DNA of 37,391 nt from Anaerolineae bacterium (GCA_003141675.1 PLND01000008.1:1-37391); one strand, 5' to 3'; positions 1 to 9,126 are shown, counted from the stretch's first letter. A program made the numbers and translations. Notes: generated by a model from the sequence alone, not told the origin.

Positions 1-481
1 GCTAGAAGCTTGAAACCAGCTAATCAAAATATCCAGGGGGAAAAGAAACCCGGGGTATAACCCCTTCAAGGTTTTTCCTCCCAACCAATAATTCCATCTG
101 GAATCACAAGGAGTGTTTCGCCTTTACATTTCTTCCTTTTCCCTAAACCGGCGGTTTTCTCCATGGCGTCCGGACGACCGGACGGTTCGCGAAACCGCCA
201 AGGCTGCGTTATTTTTTCCGCCTGAGCGGGTACTGCGTTTCGATTGGTCCACGAGGGGGCATGATGAACGGCTGGAACACATCGCAAAAACATCGTTTCT
301 ATCTCTCTCCGCGGCTGCGACGGGATCCCATGGCATCGCCGATCACTTTTCCGGCAACCAGTCCCGCTGAAAAATTATCCTTTCCCCGCGATAGTCATTC
401 CTTCGTTCTGATAAGTATTCCGATGGGTTTTTTCCCAGGCGGCAATCCCGCGTATTCTTAGCGCGGTGCATTGGAGGAGCT
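1..481. other. Left-edge stretch with no convincing gene
   Basis: I see no gene with family resemblance in this 480-base stretch. Short open frames exist on both strands, but their translations are rich in Arg, Ser and Pro and look like non-coding sequence. The only structures noted are a small hairpin near 52-66 (GGGGT and ACCCC around ATA) and the purine-rich ribosome-binding site at 473-479 belonging to the next gene. The promoter of the VWA/FHA gene is presumably here, but no clear -35/-10 pair stood out. Confidence 0.5.
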
Positions 482-2413
482 ATGCCCCTTTTCCACCGGT
501 CCGTTCTCCGCGTACTCTCAATCTTTTTCCTTCTCAGCGCGGTAGGGCTTGCGCACCCCTCGGAAAAAGTCCGATCGCAGGGGACGGCCGCTACGCTGCA
601 AATCGTCAAACTGGATACCAGCGCCTTCCCGGAAATCCGGGTCCAGGTTCTGATTCTGGATCCGAACGGAGCAACGGCGGCAACCCCTTCCAATCAGAAT
701 CTCACCATGTCGGAAAACAGCCGCTCGGTGGAGTTCAGCGTGGAGCAAAAGGAACTCGGCGCGGAGATCGGATTCCTCATGGATGCCGGGATGGGGCTGT
801 ATGGCGGCGGAGCCAGCGGCGCGACGCGCCTGCAGGAAATGAAAGACGCCATCCAGAACCCCACCCAGGATCCGCTGCTCCTCACCGGGAAGGACGTCTT
901 CTACGTCGTCGCCCAGGAACCGCACGGTCCCACCACGCTGGTAACTCCGGACACCCAAGCGACTCAAATTCCGACGATCCTCGAACAGTACACTCCGCAA
1001 ATCACGTATCAGTACGCCTATCTTCTCGGCGGAGTGGATTCCCTCCTGGATTGGTTCGCCAAGGAAAATTCCTCCGGGATCGGACGAGGTCAGGCCATTA
1101 TTGTTTTTTCCGGATCGATGTTCGTTGATAAAAAATATCCCCTGAAAACCATCGCCGACAAAGCCAAAGCCATGGGTGTCGCGGTGCATACCGTGCTCGT
1201 CCGGTCTTCCCTGGCTCAACAGGAGACCCTGCAAAGCCTCGCGGATCAAACCGGAGGACATTTTTATTATCTCGACTCGGAAAGCCCTTCCAGCCTTTCG
1301 GGGCTGAAATCGCGCCTGATGGGAATCCGCAACCAGTTCATTCTCACTTACCGGTCTCCCAACGCCGAAAGCGGAACCCGGGTGATTTCCGTTACGCTCG
1401 CCTACGGCCAGGGCGAAAAACCGGCGCTGGCCCAATACACGATCGATCTCAAGCCTCCCGCGGCCGTTATCCTCTCTCCGGGCAACGATCAATCGGTGAG
1501 ACCGGAGAAATACAAGCCGACGGGGAATCCCCAAGCCACCCCGGTTTCGGGGATCGTGGTGACCGGATCGATATCCTGGCCCGACGGCCATCCGCGCATA
1601 ATCAAACAAGCCAAGTTGCTCGTCAACGGAAATCCCGAAGCGACGCTGGACGGCCCGACAGATCAATTAACCTTCGTATGGAATCCTTCCAAGGAAAATT
1701 CCTCCGGCCCCGTCACCCTGCAGATTCAAATCGAGGACGAACTGGGGTTGACCGGTCTGAGCGACCAGATCGTCGTGCGAATTACTTCCGGCGCCGCCTT
1801 TTCGTTTTGCAAAGCCGGGAGTTCCTCGCCGCTGTGCAATCTATCGGCATCCAACCTGCTGCCGTACCTGTCGATTCTCATCGCTCTCGCCGCCGTGGCC
1901 CTGGTGGTGGTTTTCCGCACTCAGGTGGCCGGGACGGCCGGGGAAGTGGCCGGCGCCGCCACCGACTTTTTCCAGGAAATGGGAGAAACATTGCGATTTA
2001 AAAACCGCCCCGGTTCAGCGAAAGCGGTCCTGGTGGATCTGGATGGAAATACCGGCACCGGCCGGACCTCCTTTAATTTGTTCGGCACAACCTCCATCGG
2101 GCGATCCAAGAAAAACGCCGATCTGGTTTTTCAAGTTAACCAGTCCGATAGTCCGATCAGCCGCCTGCATTGCACCATCCTGGAAGAGGACGGAAGTTTC
2201 TTCGTCCGCGACAACCAAAGCGCAAATGGCACATATCTCAACGGACTGCGGATGGTTCCAATGGACCGTTATCCGCTGAAAGAGGGAGATGAGATTCAAC
2301 TGGCCAACACGGAAAAAGGTGGTGTTCGTCTGCAATTCAAGTCTCAGCGCGAAGGCAGGCGCGGAAGCGGACCGGCGGACATCGAATCCACCAACCGGGT
2401 GAGCCGAGAGTAG
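482..2413 (+). CDS. Membrane-anchored VWA domain protein with C-terminal FHA domain
   Basis: The 643-residue product starts at an ATG preceded by GGAGGAG (473-479). Seen in order: a signal peptide (about 1-25), a von Willebrand factor A-like domain (about 95-290), an Ig-like or linker region opening with PPAAVILSPG, a single membrane segment (about 458-480, YLSILIALAAVALVVVF), and a C-terminal FHA domain (about 535-620) with GRS, SRLH and NGT motifs. FHA domains bind phosphothreonine peptides. The predicted topology puts the VWA part outside and the FHA part in the cytoplasm, suggesting a link between an extracellular contact and Ser/Thr kinase signalling; that role is inference. The VWA metal site is degenerate: FLMDAGMG replaces the usual DxSxS, so metal-dependent ligand binding may be lost. 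No kinase or phosphatase gene lies next to it. It appears to be transcribed alone. Confidence 0.88.
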   Translation: MPLFHRSVLRVLSIFFLLSAVGLAHPSEKVRSQGTAATLQIVKLDTSAFPEIRVQVLILDPNGATAATPSNQNLTMSENSRSVEFSVEQKELGAEIGFLMDAGMGLYGGGASGATRLQEMKDAIQNPTQDPLLLTGKDVFYVVAQEPHGPTTLVTPDTQATQIPTILEQYTPQITYQYAYLLGGVDSLLDWFAKENSSGIGRGQAIIVFSGSMFVDKKYPLKTIADKAKAMGVAVHTVLVRSSLAQQETLQSLADQTGGHFYYLDSESPSSLSGLKSRLMGIRNQFILTYRSPNAESGTRVISVTLAYGQGEKPALAQYTIDLKPPAAVILSPGNDQSVRPEKYKPTGNPQATPVSGIVVTGSISWPDGHPRIIKQAKLLVNGNPEATLDGPTDQLTFVWNPSKENSSGPVTLQIQIEDELGLTGLSDQIVVRITSGAAFSFCKAGSSSPLCNLSASNLLPYLSILIALAAVALVVVFRTQVAGTAGEVAGAATDFFQEMGETLRFKNRPGSAKAVLVDLDGNTGTGRTSFNLFGTTSIGRSKKNADLVFQVNQSDSPISRLHCTILEEDGSFFVRDNQSANGTYLNGLRMVPMDRYPLKEGDEIQLANTEKGGVRLQFKSQREGRRGSGPADIESTNRVSRE

Positions 2414-3165
2414 ACCGGCGCCCAGTGCCGGCCGTGGGGAAAATTTCACCGGTGGTATGCGCAGGAATGAATCCCGTTACAAACCGGAATTGAATTTTCG
2501 GCGCGGGATCACGCGGGCATGAATGCCCGCGCTAAGACACAAAGCCCGCTTCTGTGGGCTAATCCACCGCCCCATTCATAGCTCCGGAGGGGCTTCGTAT
2601 CAAAGCGCGGGGATTCATCCCCGCGCGAACGAGTGCAACGAGGGTTTTATTTCAGGGGTGAAATTTGCATAGGTTCACTTATAGGAGATCTTTCTTCGAC
2701 CCAATCCGATTCCAATCCAACCGGACCCCGGCCGAAAACCGTCGCTCCGCGCGCCGGCTCCATCCGCATCGGCATGGATCAAAACATCGGCGCCTCCCCC
2801 AAGCAACGTCTGCTGGAAGAAGCCTGCTTCGCCGAAACGATGCTCACCGCCGGAGGCCAGACGGTCACCCTGGCCATCGTGGCGTACGCGGAAATATATT
2901 CCGGTCAAGACCAGCGATGCGCCGGAATCCGGATCAAATCCCACCACCGCGCCGGAACTCTCTCCAACCAAACCGCCGAGCTTGTAACCACCGACGGGAG
3001 TACCGACGGAGGCGCCAGCACTTGCTGAACCGATTGCACCCGATTCATAGTTTATGTCCGGACAGGATACAGAACCTTGGGCTTTTGGCCCAATATTTCC
3101 GAGAAAAACCGCCCGCGCGCTGAAGGTTGTGGCGAAAAAATATAATATTGAGTATCATTTACTTT
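2414..3165. other. Gene-poor stretch with palindromic repeats
   Basis: No confident gene is visible in these 750 bases. The first part holds a group of short palindromes (2513-2626, listed separately). From about 2633 to 3028 there is an open frame on the + strand of 131 codons and an overlapping one on the - strand (2675-2971). Neither has a recognisable domain or a good ribosome-binding site. The + frame has a faintly protein-like central part (MDQNIGASPKQRLLEEACF), so a decayed or unknown gene cannot be excluded. Base composition falls after about 3100, towards the next gene. Confidence 0.4.
2511..2630. repeat. Cluster of three short intergenic palindromes
   Basis: Three hairpins follow one another. 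At 2513-2530 GCGGGCAT and ATGCCCGC flank GA. At about 2544-2560 AGCCCGC and GTGGGCT form an imperfect hairpin. At 2605-2626 ten-base arms GCGCGGGGAT and ATCCCCGCGC flank TC. The unit looks like a dispersed intergenic repeat: the first and third hairpins share the theme of GC arms ending in AT around a two-base centre. It is not followed by a T-tract on either strand, so it is not an ordinary terminator of the upstream gene. Only one copy of this exact unit was found here. Confidence 0.6.
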
Positions 3166-4080
3166 ATGAAAAAATCCCAACAACCGCAATCTCAACCCCA
3201 GCCGAGAATGCCTCAACCCGCGCGCAAGGGTTGGGTAATTCTTCTTGTTGTAGTTTTGTTGTTTGCCGCTGGATATTTTGCTTATGCAAAATATCAATTT
3301 CTATGGCCGTTTGCCCCTCCGGTAACGGTGGAGGTTTCTACTCCGGTAGTTGCGGAGATTTCCACTCCCACCGTGAGTCCTTCGCCCTTACCCAGTGCAA
3401 CCCAAGATCCAATGGCGGGTTGGAAAACCTATCAAAATACGGCCGTTGGGTTTACCTATAAATATCCGCCGGAAATAACGCCCAACGACAATCTTCCAGT
3501 TGCGTTTCCCGTTGCGGTTGAAACGATCTCCGACTTCAGAACGAAATACAGTCCGGCGAATTATCCAAGCGGATGCGAAGATCCCTGCGCAAAGTTGCTC
3601 GATCCTCAAACGCTGGAAAAACAATTTAGTATTCTTCGTCAAGCGCAAGGGTGTGAAATGCCGGATAGCTTTATAGAAGACGTTAAGAAAAACTTTATTC
3701 TTGTCGGGTCAGGCATCTATTCGATACTTGACGTGGAAAAAGTCAACAGCCCGTATCTGAAAATCTGCGGATTGAAAATTCTGGATTATGGTTCTTTTAT
3801 CGTCGACCTAAATGATTATGGTTATAAAGACGTCTTTCTCTCGGGCGACAAGGTCATTGTAGTGGCCATTCGCCCCTTTGCGTTATCGGAAGCAGATACA
3901 ATTTGGGACGGTCTCGGTAGAGTAGAAACCGGTGGGGGCTGGGGGTGTGATGCGGCCTGCGGCCAGAAAATGCTGGATTACTATAATCAGATGTCGGGTG
4001 CGCCGCTCGCCAATCCCATCATCCAACTAGGGGGAAATAGGGTCGATCAAATTCTTTCAACCTTCCAGTTAGCACAGTAG
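3166..4080 (+). CDS. Single-pass membrane protein of unknown function, AT-rich
   Basis: I take the ATG at 3166 (MKKSQQPQ...) as start, giving 304 residues; the frame is open 13 codons further upstream but without a better start, and there is no strong ribosome-binding site. Seen: a Gln/Pro-rich cytoplasmic N-terminus (1-20), one membrane segment (about 22-42, GWVILLVVVLLFAAGYFAYA), a Thr/Pro/Ser linker, then an exported domain starting near WKTYQNTAVGFTYKYP, which includes several Cys residues (SGCEDPCAKL, CEMP, ICGLK, CDAACG). The W-x-T-Y-x-N-x-x-x-G-F-x-x-K-Y-P signature is one I associate with small exported proteins of candidate phyla such as Patescibacteria, which is established only as a sequence resemblance. 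Codon use is clearly richer in A and T than the neighbours, suggesting transfer. Function unknown. Confidence 0.75.
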   Translation: MKKSQQPQSQPQPRMPQPARKGWVILLVVVLLFAAGYFAYAKYQFLWPFAPPVTVEVSTPVVAEISTPTVSPSPLPSATQDPMAGWKTYQNTAVGFTYKYPPEITPNDNLPVAFPVAVETISDFRTKYSPANYPSGCEDPCAKLLDPQTLEKQFSILRQAQGCEMPDSFIEDVKKNFILVGSGIYSILDVEKVNSPYLKICGLKILDYGSFIVDLNDYGYKDVFLSGDKVIVVAIRPFALSEADTIWDGLGRVETGGGWGCDAACGQKMLDYYNQMSGAPLANPIIQLGGNRVDQILSTFQLAQ

Positions 4081-4096
4081 GTTTTTCCGTTGTATT

Positions 4097-4399
<303 letters not shown>

Positions 4400-5440
4400 C
4401 TACCCTCTGATCTCCGCCATATATTTCGCCCCGCATCGGTAACAAACCGCGAGCGGCTGCTTCCGCCTGTACTGGCGGAATTTCTCGGCGCGCGGGCTGT
4501 TCCATAGATCGGCGATGGTCGACTCGCGGATGTTTCCGAACGTATAATCCGGAAAGTCCACGCAGAAGTTCGCAGCGCCCGAGGGCTGGATATCGATCAA
4601 CTTTTCCACGTTCGCACAGGCGGTGGACCCGACCGGCGTCTGCGCGTCGCCGAACCACGTCCGGTATTCCTCCTCTGACATTCTCATATACGGGTAATCT
4701 TCGATCCCGCCCAGCGTTGAGCGGTAGGTCCGGAGTTGAGTCAGGAACACATCCGGATCAATTCCGCTCTCCTCGTGGTGAAACCCGCGCCAGGAGAACG
4801 CCTCGCTGCTGAAATTTTCCCGGAGTTCCTTTTCATACTTTACCCCCATAGCTTGCGGGACGTAATAATAAGGAACGATGCATATACTCTTGATGCCCAA
4901 GCTTTTGGCCACTTCCGGCATTTTCCCCAGGCCGCGATAGGAATATGGGCTGATGGTGAAGGTGATGGATTTGGATTCCGTGATGCCACTCCGCTGTTCC
5001 TCTTCCTTGAGCCGGGCCAATCCGCGGCGGATCCGCTCAAAGCATCCCTGCAGCCCGCGGACCGAATCGTGGATCGGTTCCGGACCATCGACCGAAACGG
5101 TGAGGTGGATGTTTCCGATGCGGGCGATATCTCCGGCGAACCGCTCGAGTTGGGTGCCGTTGGTATCGATGGAAATAAAAATTCCTTTGCCGTGGATGTA
5201 TTCCAGCAAAGGGATGATTTCCGGATATAAAAAAACTTCCCCGCCGCGCAATAAAAGGCTGCGGATCTCATGCGCCGCCAACTCATCCACCACGCGCTTC
5301 CAATCCGCGAGTCCCAATTCCTCCTGGAGAAGATTGCGGCGGGAACGCATGTAGCCTTCCCGGCTCCACTGGCCGCACATCTGGCATTGCAGGTTGCAGG
5401 CGTTGGTGATCGTGAGGGAAATGCTTTGGGGAAATTCCAT
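4400..5440 (-). CDS. Radical SAM protein with SPASM-type C-terminus
   Basis: The 346-residue product has the radical SAM cluster motif at its N-terminus, CNLQCQMC (Cys15, Cys19, Cys22), followed by a GGE motif (RGGEVFLYPE) and the SAM-binding barrel strands (ISIDTNG, LTVSVDG). The C-terminal part, from about residue 270, has Cys in TACAN, NFCVDFP, and CYRC with the GNI...LW signature of SPASM or twitch domains, which bind auxiliary iron-sulphur clusters. Such enzymes modify peptides, proteins or small molecules; the substrate is not evident here. It starts immediately after the MurJ stop codon (5441-5443), so translation is coupled, and precedes the damaged amine oxidase. A peptide-modifying role is possible given the C39-like peptidase upstream, but no precursor peptide was found. 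Confidence 0.88.
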   Translation of the reverse strand: MEFPQSISLTITNACNLQCQMCGQWSREGYMRSRRNLLQEELGLADWKRVVDELAAHEIRSLLLRGGEVFLYPEIIPLLEYIHGKGIFISIDTNGTQLERFAGDIARIGNIHLTVSVDGPEPIHDSVRGLQGCFERIRRGLARLKEEEQRSGITESKSITFTISPYSYRGLGKMPEVAKSLGIKSICIVPYYYVPQAMGVKYEKELRENFSSEAFSWRGFHHEESGIDPDVFLTQLRTYRSTLGGIEDYPYMRMSEEEYRTWFGDAQTPVGSTACANVEKLIDIQPSGAANFCVDFPDYTFGNIRESTIADLWNSPRAEKFRQYRRKQPLAVCYRCGAKYMAEIRG

Positions 5441-6745
5441 TTAAACCAGAGCCTTCCGGCGCATTAGGATCAACAGCAGCACGGCTTCGGAGGAATAGGC
5501 AAGGATGTTGGCAAAAGCCACGCCGCGGTATCCAAGCGTCGGGGTCAGGGCAAAACACAAAACGAGAAAGAACCCGGCCGTCCAGATCGCCGTCCACAGC
5601 GGTGTGCGCGCGTCCTGCCGGGCGTAGAAAGCGCGCGCGGCAGTTTCGATCAGTGCGTGGGCCGGCAACCCGATCAGGAAGATGCTGGCGGTTGCGGCCA
5701 CCATTCCCGCGCCCTCCAATGTGAACGCACGGCCTTCGAACACCATTCGCACAGCCGCTCCCATGAGCGGAATCCCCACTGCCATAACCGGGAGCGTCAG
5801 CGCGAGCGTTAAGAGAATCGCGCGACGGATCATCCGCCGGAGTTCCTCCATCGCCCCGCGGTCGGCGAGTTCCGAAAGTGTCGGCAACAGCACGGTTCCG
5901 AGCGCGGAACCGATGACCGTTTCCGGGACCTGCATGATAAGCCAGCCGTATGCCAGCGCGGTGATGGCTCCTGTGCCCAGCCCGGAGGCGAAGTTATCGG
6001 TGGCGACGAAAATGGTTTGGATGGCGGCCACGGTCAGAATCCGAGGTCCCATCAGGGTGGCCCCCTTGATCACACCCGGTGAGCGCCAATCGAGCGAGGG
6101 CGTCCAATGGAAACCGTGGGCGATTAGGGCCGGAACCTGAATAGCCAGGTGCAATCCCGCGCCGAGAATCGTACCGTACGCCAATCCATAGATTCCATAC
6201 CGCGGCACCAGCACGATCACGCCGAAGATCAACCCGCAGTTGTATAAAATCGGCGCCAGGCCCGGCATCAGAAAATGCTTGAATGCCTGCAGGCTGCCCA
6301 TCACCAGCCCGCTGACGGAAAAAATCAGCAGAGCCAGAAGATCCAAACGCATCAGGCTCGCGGTGAGCGTCTGGTGGGCGGGGTCGAAATTCGGAACGAC
6401 CAGGCGGGAGATGAATGTTTGGGCGGTTAGGGCGAGTCCGCAAGCCAGAATGGCGGTGATGAGGAAGGCCCAGTTCGCCAGGCGTGAGAACAACGCCCAC
6501 GCCGCTTCCCTGCCCTCGCGGTCGAGCGTTTCGGTCAGGACCGGAATGACCGCCACGGCCATCGCCCCCCCGGAGATCAGGGCGAAGATCATATCCGGAA
6601 GGTTGTTGGCGGCGTTGAAGGCATCCAGCTGCGAGCCGATCCCGAAGGATTGTCCGATCAGGATCTGGCGCACCATCGCCAGCAGTTTATCCCCCGCAAA
6701 CAGGAAGCCGAGCAGCAGGAACGAACGCGCGATCCGCCGGTTCAA
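5441..6745 (-). CDS. murJ: MurJ/MviN-family lipid flippase
   Basis: The 434-residue polytopic membrane protein opens with the family N-terminus (FLLLGFLFAGDKLLAMVRQILIG, residues about 9-31) and DAFNAANNLPDMIF, typical of MurJ of the MOP superfamily. MurJ moves lipid II, the peptidoglycan precursor, across the cytoplasmic membrane. The usual length is about 500-520 residues with 14 membrane segments; this one looks nearer 12, so it may be a shorter lineage variant or act on another lipid-linked substrate. Its start overlaps the stop of the C39-like peptidase gene by four bases (6742-6745), and its stop directly abuts the radical SAM start. The gene order points to co-translation of three proteins. 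Family assignment is firm; the exact substrate is inferred. Confidence 0.88.
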   Translation of the reverse strand: MNRRIARSFLLLGFLFAGDKLLAMVRQILIGQSFGIGSQLDAFNAANNLPDMIFALISGGAMAVAVIPVLTETLDREGREAAWALFSRLANWAFLITAILACGLALTAQTFISRLVVPNFDPAHQTLTASLMRLDLLALLIFSVSGLVMGSLQAFKHFLMPGLAPILYNCGLIFGVIVLVPRYGIYGLAYGTILGAGLHLAIQVPALIAHGFHWTPSLDWRSPGVIKGATLMGPRILTVAAIQTIFVATDNFASGLGTGAITALAYGWLIMQVPETVIGSALGTVLLPTLSELADRGAMEELRRMIRRAILLTLALTLPVMAVGIPLMGAAVRMVFEGRAFTLEGAGMVAATASIFLIGLPAHALIETAARAFYARQDARTPLWTAIWTAGFFLVLCFALTPTLGYRGVAFANILAYSSEAVLLLILMRRKALV

Positions 6746-8001
6746 GACGTTTCCCCGATCTGCGAGAGTTGATCGAGCGCCGGGGCGAATCCCGAGTGTT
6801 TGACCAGCGCCTCACGCCAGTCGTCGATTGCTCCCGAACGGTCGCCGAGTTGCATGCGCGCCATGCCGCGCCAGTACCAGGATTCTTCCAGGTTTTCCTG
6901 CGCATATAGGGTGGAATTGGCAAGATCGATCACGTCCTGATACCTCCCGGCATAGTAATACGCAAAGTAAGGACCGGTCTGGTACCATAAAAACCGCCAG
7001 GGCAAACCCTGGAACCGCGCCATATCGTATGCGTAGGCGGCATCGATATATTCCTTCCGGCTGACGTGCGCGGAGCCGAGATTGAAATACGCAAACGCCA
7101 GAGATTGCCCCTGCAGGGATTGGGCTTCGTTCAGAGCCAGGTTCAACGTGTTCGTCTGATTGGTCTCCAGATCCGCGTTCGGCCCGAGGATGTCGGTCAC
7201 TTCTTTCTCCCGGTCCTTCGGATAGACCACCAGGTAGATGAAATTAAACGCACGCCAATCGTACATCAGGGAATCGTAATCGACCGTATGGTTTGGTCCG
7301 AGGTAGGAATCCTGGGTGAGTAAGGAATGCTTGTCGTCGAAGTACCCGGTCACAAAGTCGTAATGTCCCATCCAGCCCTTATTTCCTTCGATAACAATCA
7401 ATCCCTTTTCGATGATCACCGGAAACCCGGCCGCGATCAGGTTGCGTATATCGTCGAGCGTTCCCCCGGTGCGGATGAGGATTCCATACTTCGTCTGATC
7501 CAGCACGTAACGTTCAATTTCGTACGGCATGACGTTTTTATCGTCATGGTTGGGCTTCAGAGATGCGGCAGCCATTAACTGATTTCCGTCCCATCCCCAA
7601 AAATGCAGCGCCATGGAAAGGGTGGCCGGTCCGCAATCGTTATATCCCTGGTACTCGTGTTGGGCGAAGGGCAGCGTCACGGAAGCGGGAGTCGTCGGGC
7701 GATACCGCGTGGCGGTCGGCGTTACGGTGGGAAGATCCGCCTCGGTTGCACCCGCGGTGGGAGAAAGCACCGCGCTGTCGGCGGCGGCCCCGGTCAGGCT
7801 GGCCTGCATCATCGCCAGCCGGGCCTGATCCGGCGTGGAGATGCTTTGCGGATGCGGGTACAGATATCCCCGGACCTCCGCCTGGAATTCATCCAGTCTC
7901 CAATAAATCCGGTCGTGTACGGCGGGAACCTGATAGAGGAGCAACCCCGCCTCGAGCAGACAAACCGCGGTCAGGAGGATGATGGCGAATTTTTTTCTCA
8001 T
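6742..8001 (-). CDS. Membrane-anchored C39-like cysteine peptidase with TPR-like tail
   Basis: From the ATG at 8001 the product has 419 residues; a TTG three codons upstream is an alternative start and neither has a strong ribosome-binding site. Seen: an N-terminal membrane anchor (about 5-26), a Thr/Pro linker (about 85-108), and a papain-like domain of the C39_2 type with catalytic Cys123 in GYNDCGPATLSM and His213 in GHYDFVTGY; the later TQDSYLG segment fits the expected Asp region. The last 130 residues form repeated helices (AYFNLGSAHVSRKEYIDAAY, SWYWRGMARMQLGDRSGAID) typical of tetratricopeptide repeats. It should act outside the membrane on a protein or peptide. It is the first gene of a coupled cluster with the MurJ-type flippase and a radical SAM protein. 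Confidence 0.85.
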   Translation of the reverse strand: MRKKFAIILLTAVCLLEAGLLLYQVPAVHDRIYWRLDEFQAEVRGYLYPHPQSISTPDQARLAMMQASLTGAAADSAVLSPTAGATEADLPTVTPTATRYRPTTPASVTLPFAQHEYQGYNDCGPATLSMALHFWGWDGNQLMAAASLKPNHDDKNVMPYEIERYVLDQTKYGILIRTGGTLDDIRNLIAAGFPVIIEKGLIVIEGNKGWMGHYDFVTGYFDDKHSLLTQDSYLGPNHTVDYDSLMYDWRAFNFIYLVVYPKDREKEVTDILGPNADLETNQTNTLNLALNEAQSLQGQSLAFAYFNLGSAHVSRKEYIDAAYAYDMARFQGLPWRFLWYQTGPYFAYYYAGRYQDVIDLANSTLYAQENLEESWYWRGMARMQLGDRSGAIDDWREALVKHSGFAPALDQLSQIGETS

Positions 8002-8006
8002 GAAAA

Positions 8007-8190
8007 GCAACCGTTGAAATCCACGGGACTCCCGGGATTATACCTTCCGCCTGGAAGCGGCAGGCGGTCATGACGCTTGACCGAGATCGTTCCTTAACCG
8101 GGGGGCACTAGAAATATTTTTACCAACGGTTCTTTATCCGGAAATACCGTAGAGGCCTTGCGGGGAAAAACGAGGAATTTCAACGGTTGC
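8007..8190. repeat. 14-bp inverted repeat upstream of the C39 peptidase gene
   Basis: GCAACCGTTGAAAT at 8007-8020 reappears as its exact reverse complement at 8177-8190, with 156 bases between. A small hairpin (CCGCCTG at 8047-8053, CAGGCGG at 8061-8067) lies inside. The remaining bases up to 8271 hold no gene. This could be a pair of operator half-sites or the ends of a small degenerate element; neither is proven. Confidence 0.35.
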
Positions 8191-8271
8191 CCCACGGTCT
8201 TGTGCGGAATGCCGTTGGAGCCAATCATCCGCCGTGGCCGAATTCAGGAATGTTTTTTTAAGAAAGGGAGA

Positions 8272-9093
8272 TCAACTTTGCGGCGGGTATTTGCGCACCG
8301 CGCTGCAAAAAGGACACTCGGGGTTGTCGCAAAGCAGTGCCTGCGGATCCTGGCGGATCCAGGCGACGGCGATGTTTAATAAATCGCGCAACGGAATCCG
8401 TTGAAGGATGAACGAGCCGATTTTTTCCGAGCGCTCCACACCCGCCAGCATCGGTTCGATCGCTCCGAATCCCCTCGCGCAACCGGGGAACACCGGGCAT
8501 TCCACAACCCCCTTGGGAGTGAGCGCCCAGCGGACAAATTGTTTCCGCCCGGCGCGCTGTTCCGCCAGATGCAACGCCACGTTGGCCGAGGGCTCGGCAC
8601 CCAGCAGGATCACATCGCCGCCGGCTCTGGCCAGTTCATCGATCGGCGCAAACGGCTCGGCGAGAGTCTGCGTTTCCAGAATCTCCCCGGCGTTCCAACC
8701 GGCAAAGGAGAGAATCGGATGGCTCGAACGCGCCGTTCCGCCCGTGCGCCGGATCGATTCCGCCAGTGGTCCCATAAGCGGCGAAGCGGGCAGCGACCCG
8801 CGGGAAAAATCCGCATCGATGCTGGCACCGCTGGCGGCGGGGTAATCCACCGCGTTGTCCGCCGGTCCCTCCGACGGATACACCATCGTTTGGTACGTGA
8901 AGGTGGGCGTGATTACCGCGGTGCAGGAATCCGCCAGGGCCGCGGTAAGCGCGGACACCCCGCCGCGAAGGATCTCCGGTTCGGCCGCAGGTCCGATCGC
9001 CAAAACCCGCGCCCCCCCGTCGACGCCGATCCGCCGCAAGGCCAGCAGGATGTTCCGATATCCAAAAGCTCCAGTTTCTTTCTTGGAAGGCAT
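8272..9093 (-). CDS. AAC(3)-family acetyltransferase-like protein
   Basis: The 273-residue product resembles the aminoglycoside 3-N-acetyltransferase fold. The clearest match is ARSSHPILSFAGWNA (residues 121-135), corresponding to the conserved Ser/His-Pro...Ser-Phe block that positions acetyl-CoA and the catalytic His, plus VITPTFTY near residue 60 and VILLGAEPSANVALHLAE near 155-172. Many members in environmental bacteria acetylate unknown amines and do not confer drug resistance, so resistance should not be assumed. The C-terminus ends in a Cys-rich piece (LLCDNPECPFCSAVRKY) that might bind a metal and is not a usual part of AAC(3) enzymes as I know them. It lies 33 bases downstream of proC, so the two may be co-transcribed. 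No good ribosome-binding site is visible before the chosen ATG. Confidence 0.75.
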   Translation of the reverse strand: MPSKKETGAFGYRNILLALRRIGVDGGARVLAIGPAAEPEILRGGVSALTAALADSCTAVITPTFTYQTMVYPSEGPADNAVDYPAASGASIDADFSRGSLPASPLMGPLAESIRRTGGTARSSHPILSFAGWNAGEILETQTLAEPFAPIDELARAGGDVILLGAEPSANVALHLAEQRAGRKQFVRWALTPKGVVECPVFPGCARGFGAIEPMLAGVERSEKIGSFILQRIPLRDLLNIAVAWIRQDPQALLCDNPECPFCSAVRKYPPQS

Positions 9094-9126
9094 GCAGGTT
9101 TTTTTAATCCGGCGCGGGCGGTTCTG

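Noticed and set aside
8272-9093. Antibiotic resistance gene
   Set aside because: Only the AAC(3) fold is supported; no mobile element or resistance context exists, and many relatives have other substrates.
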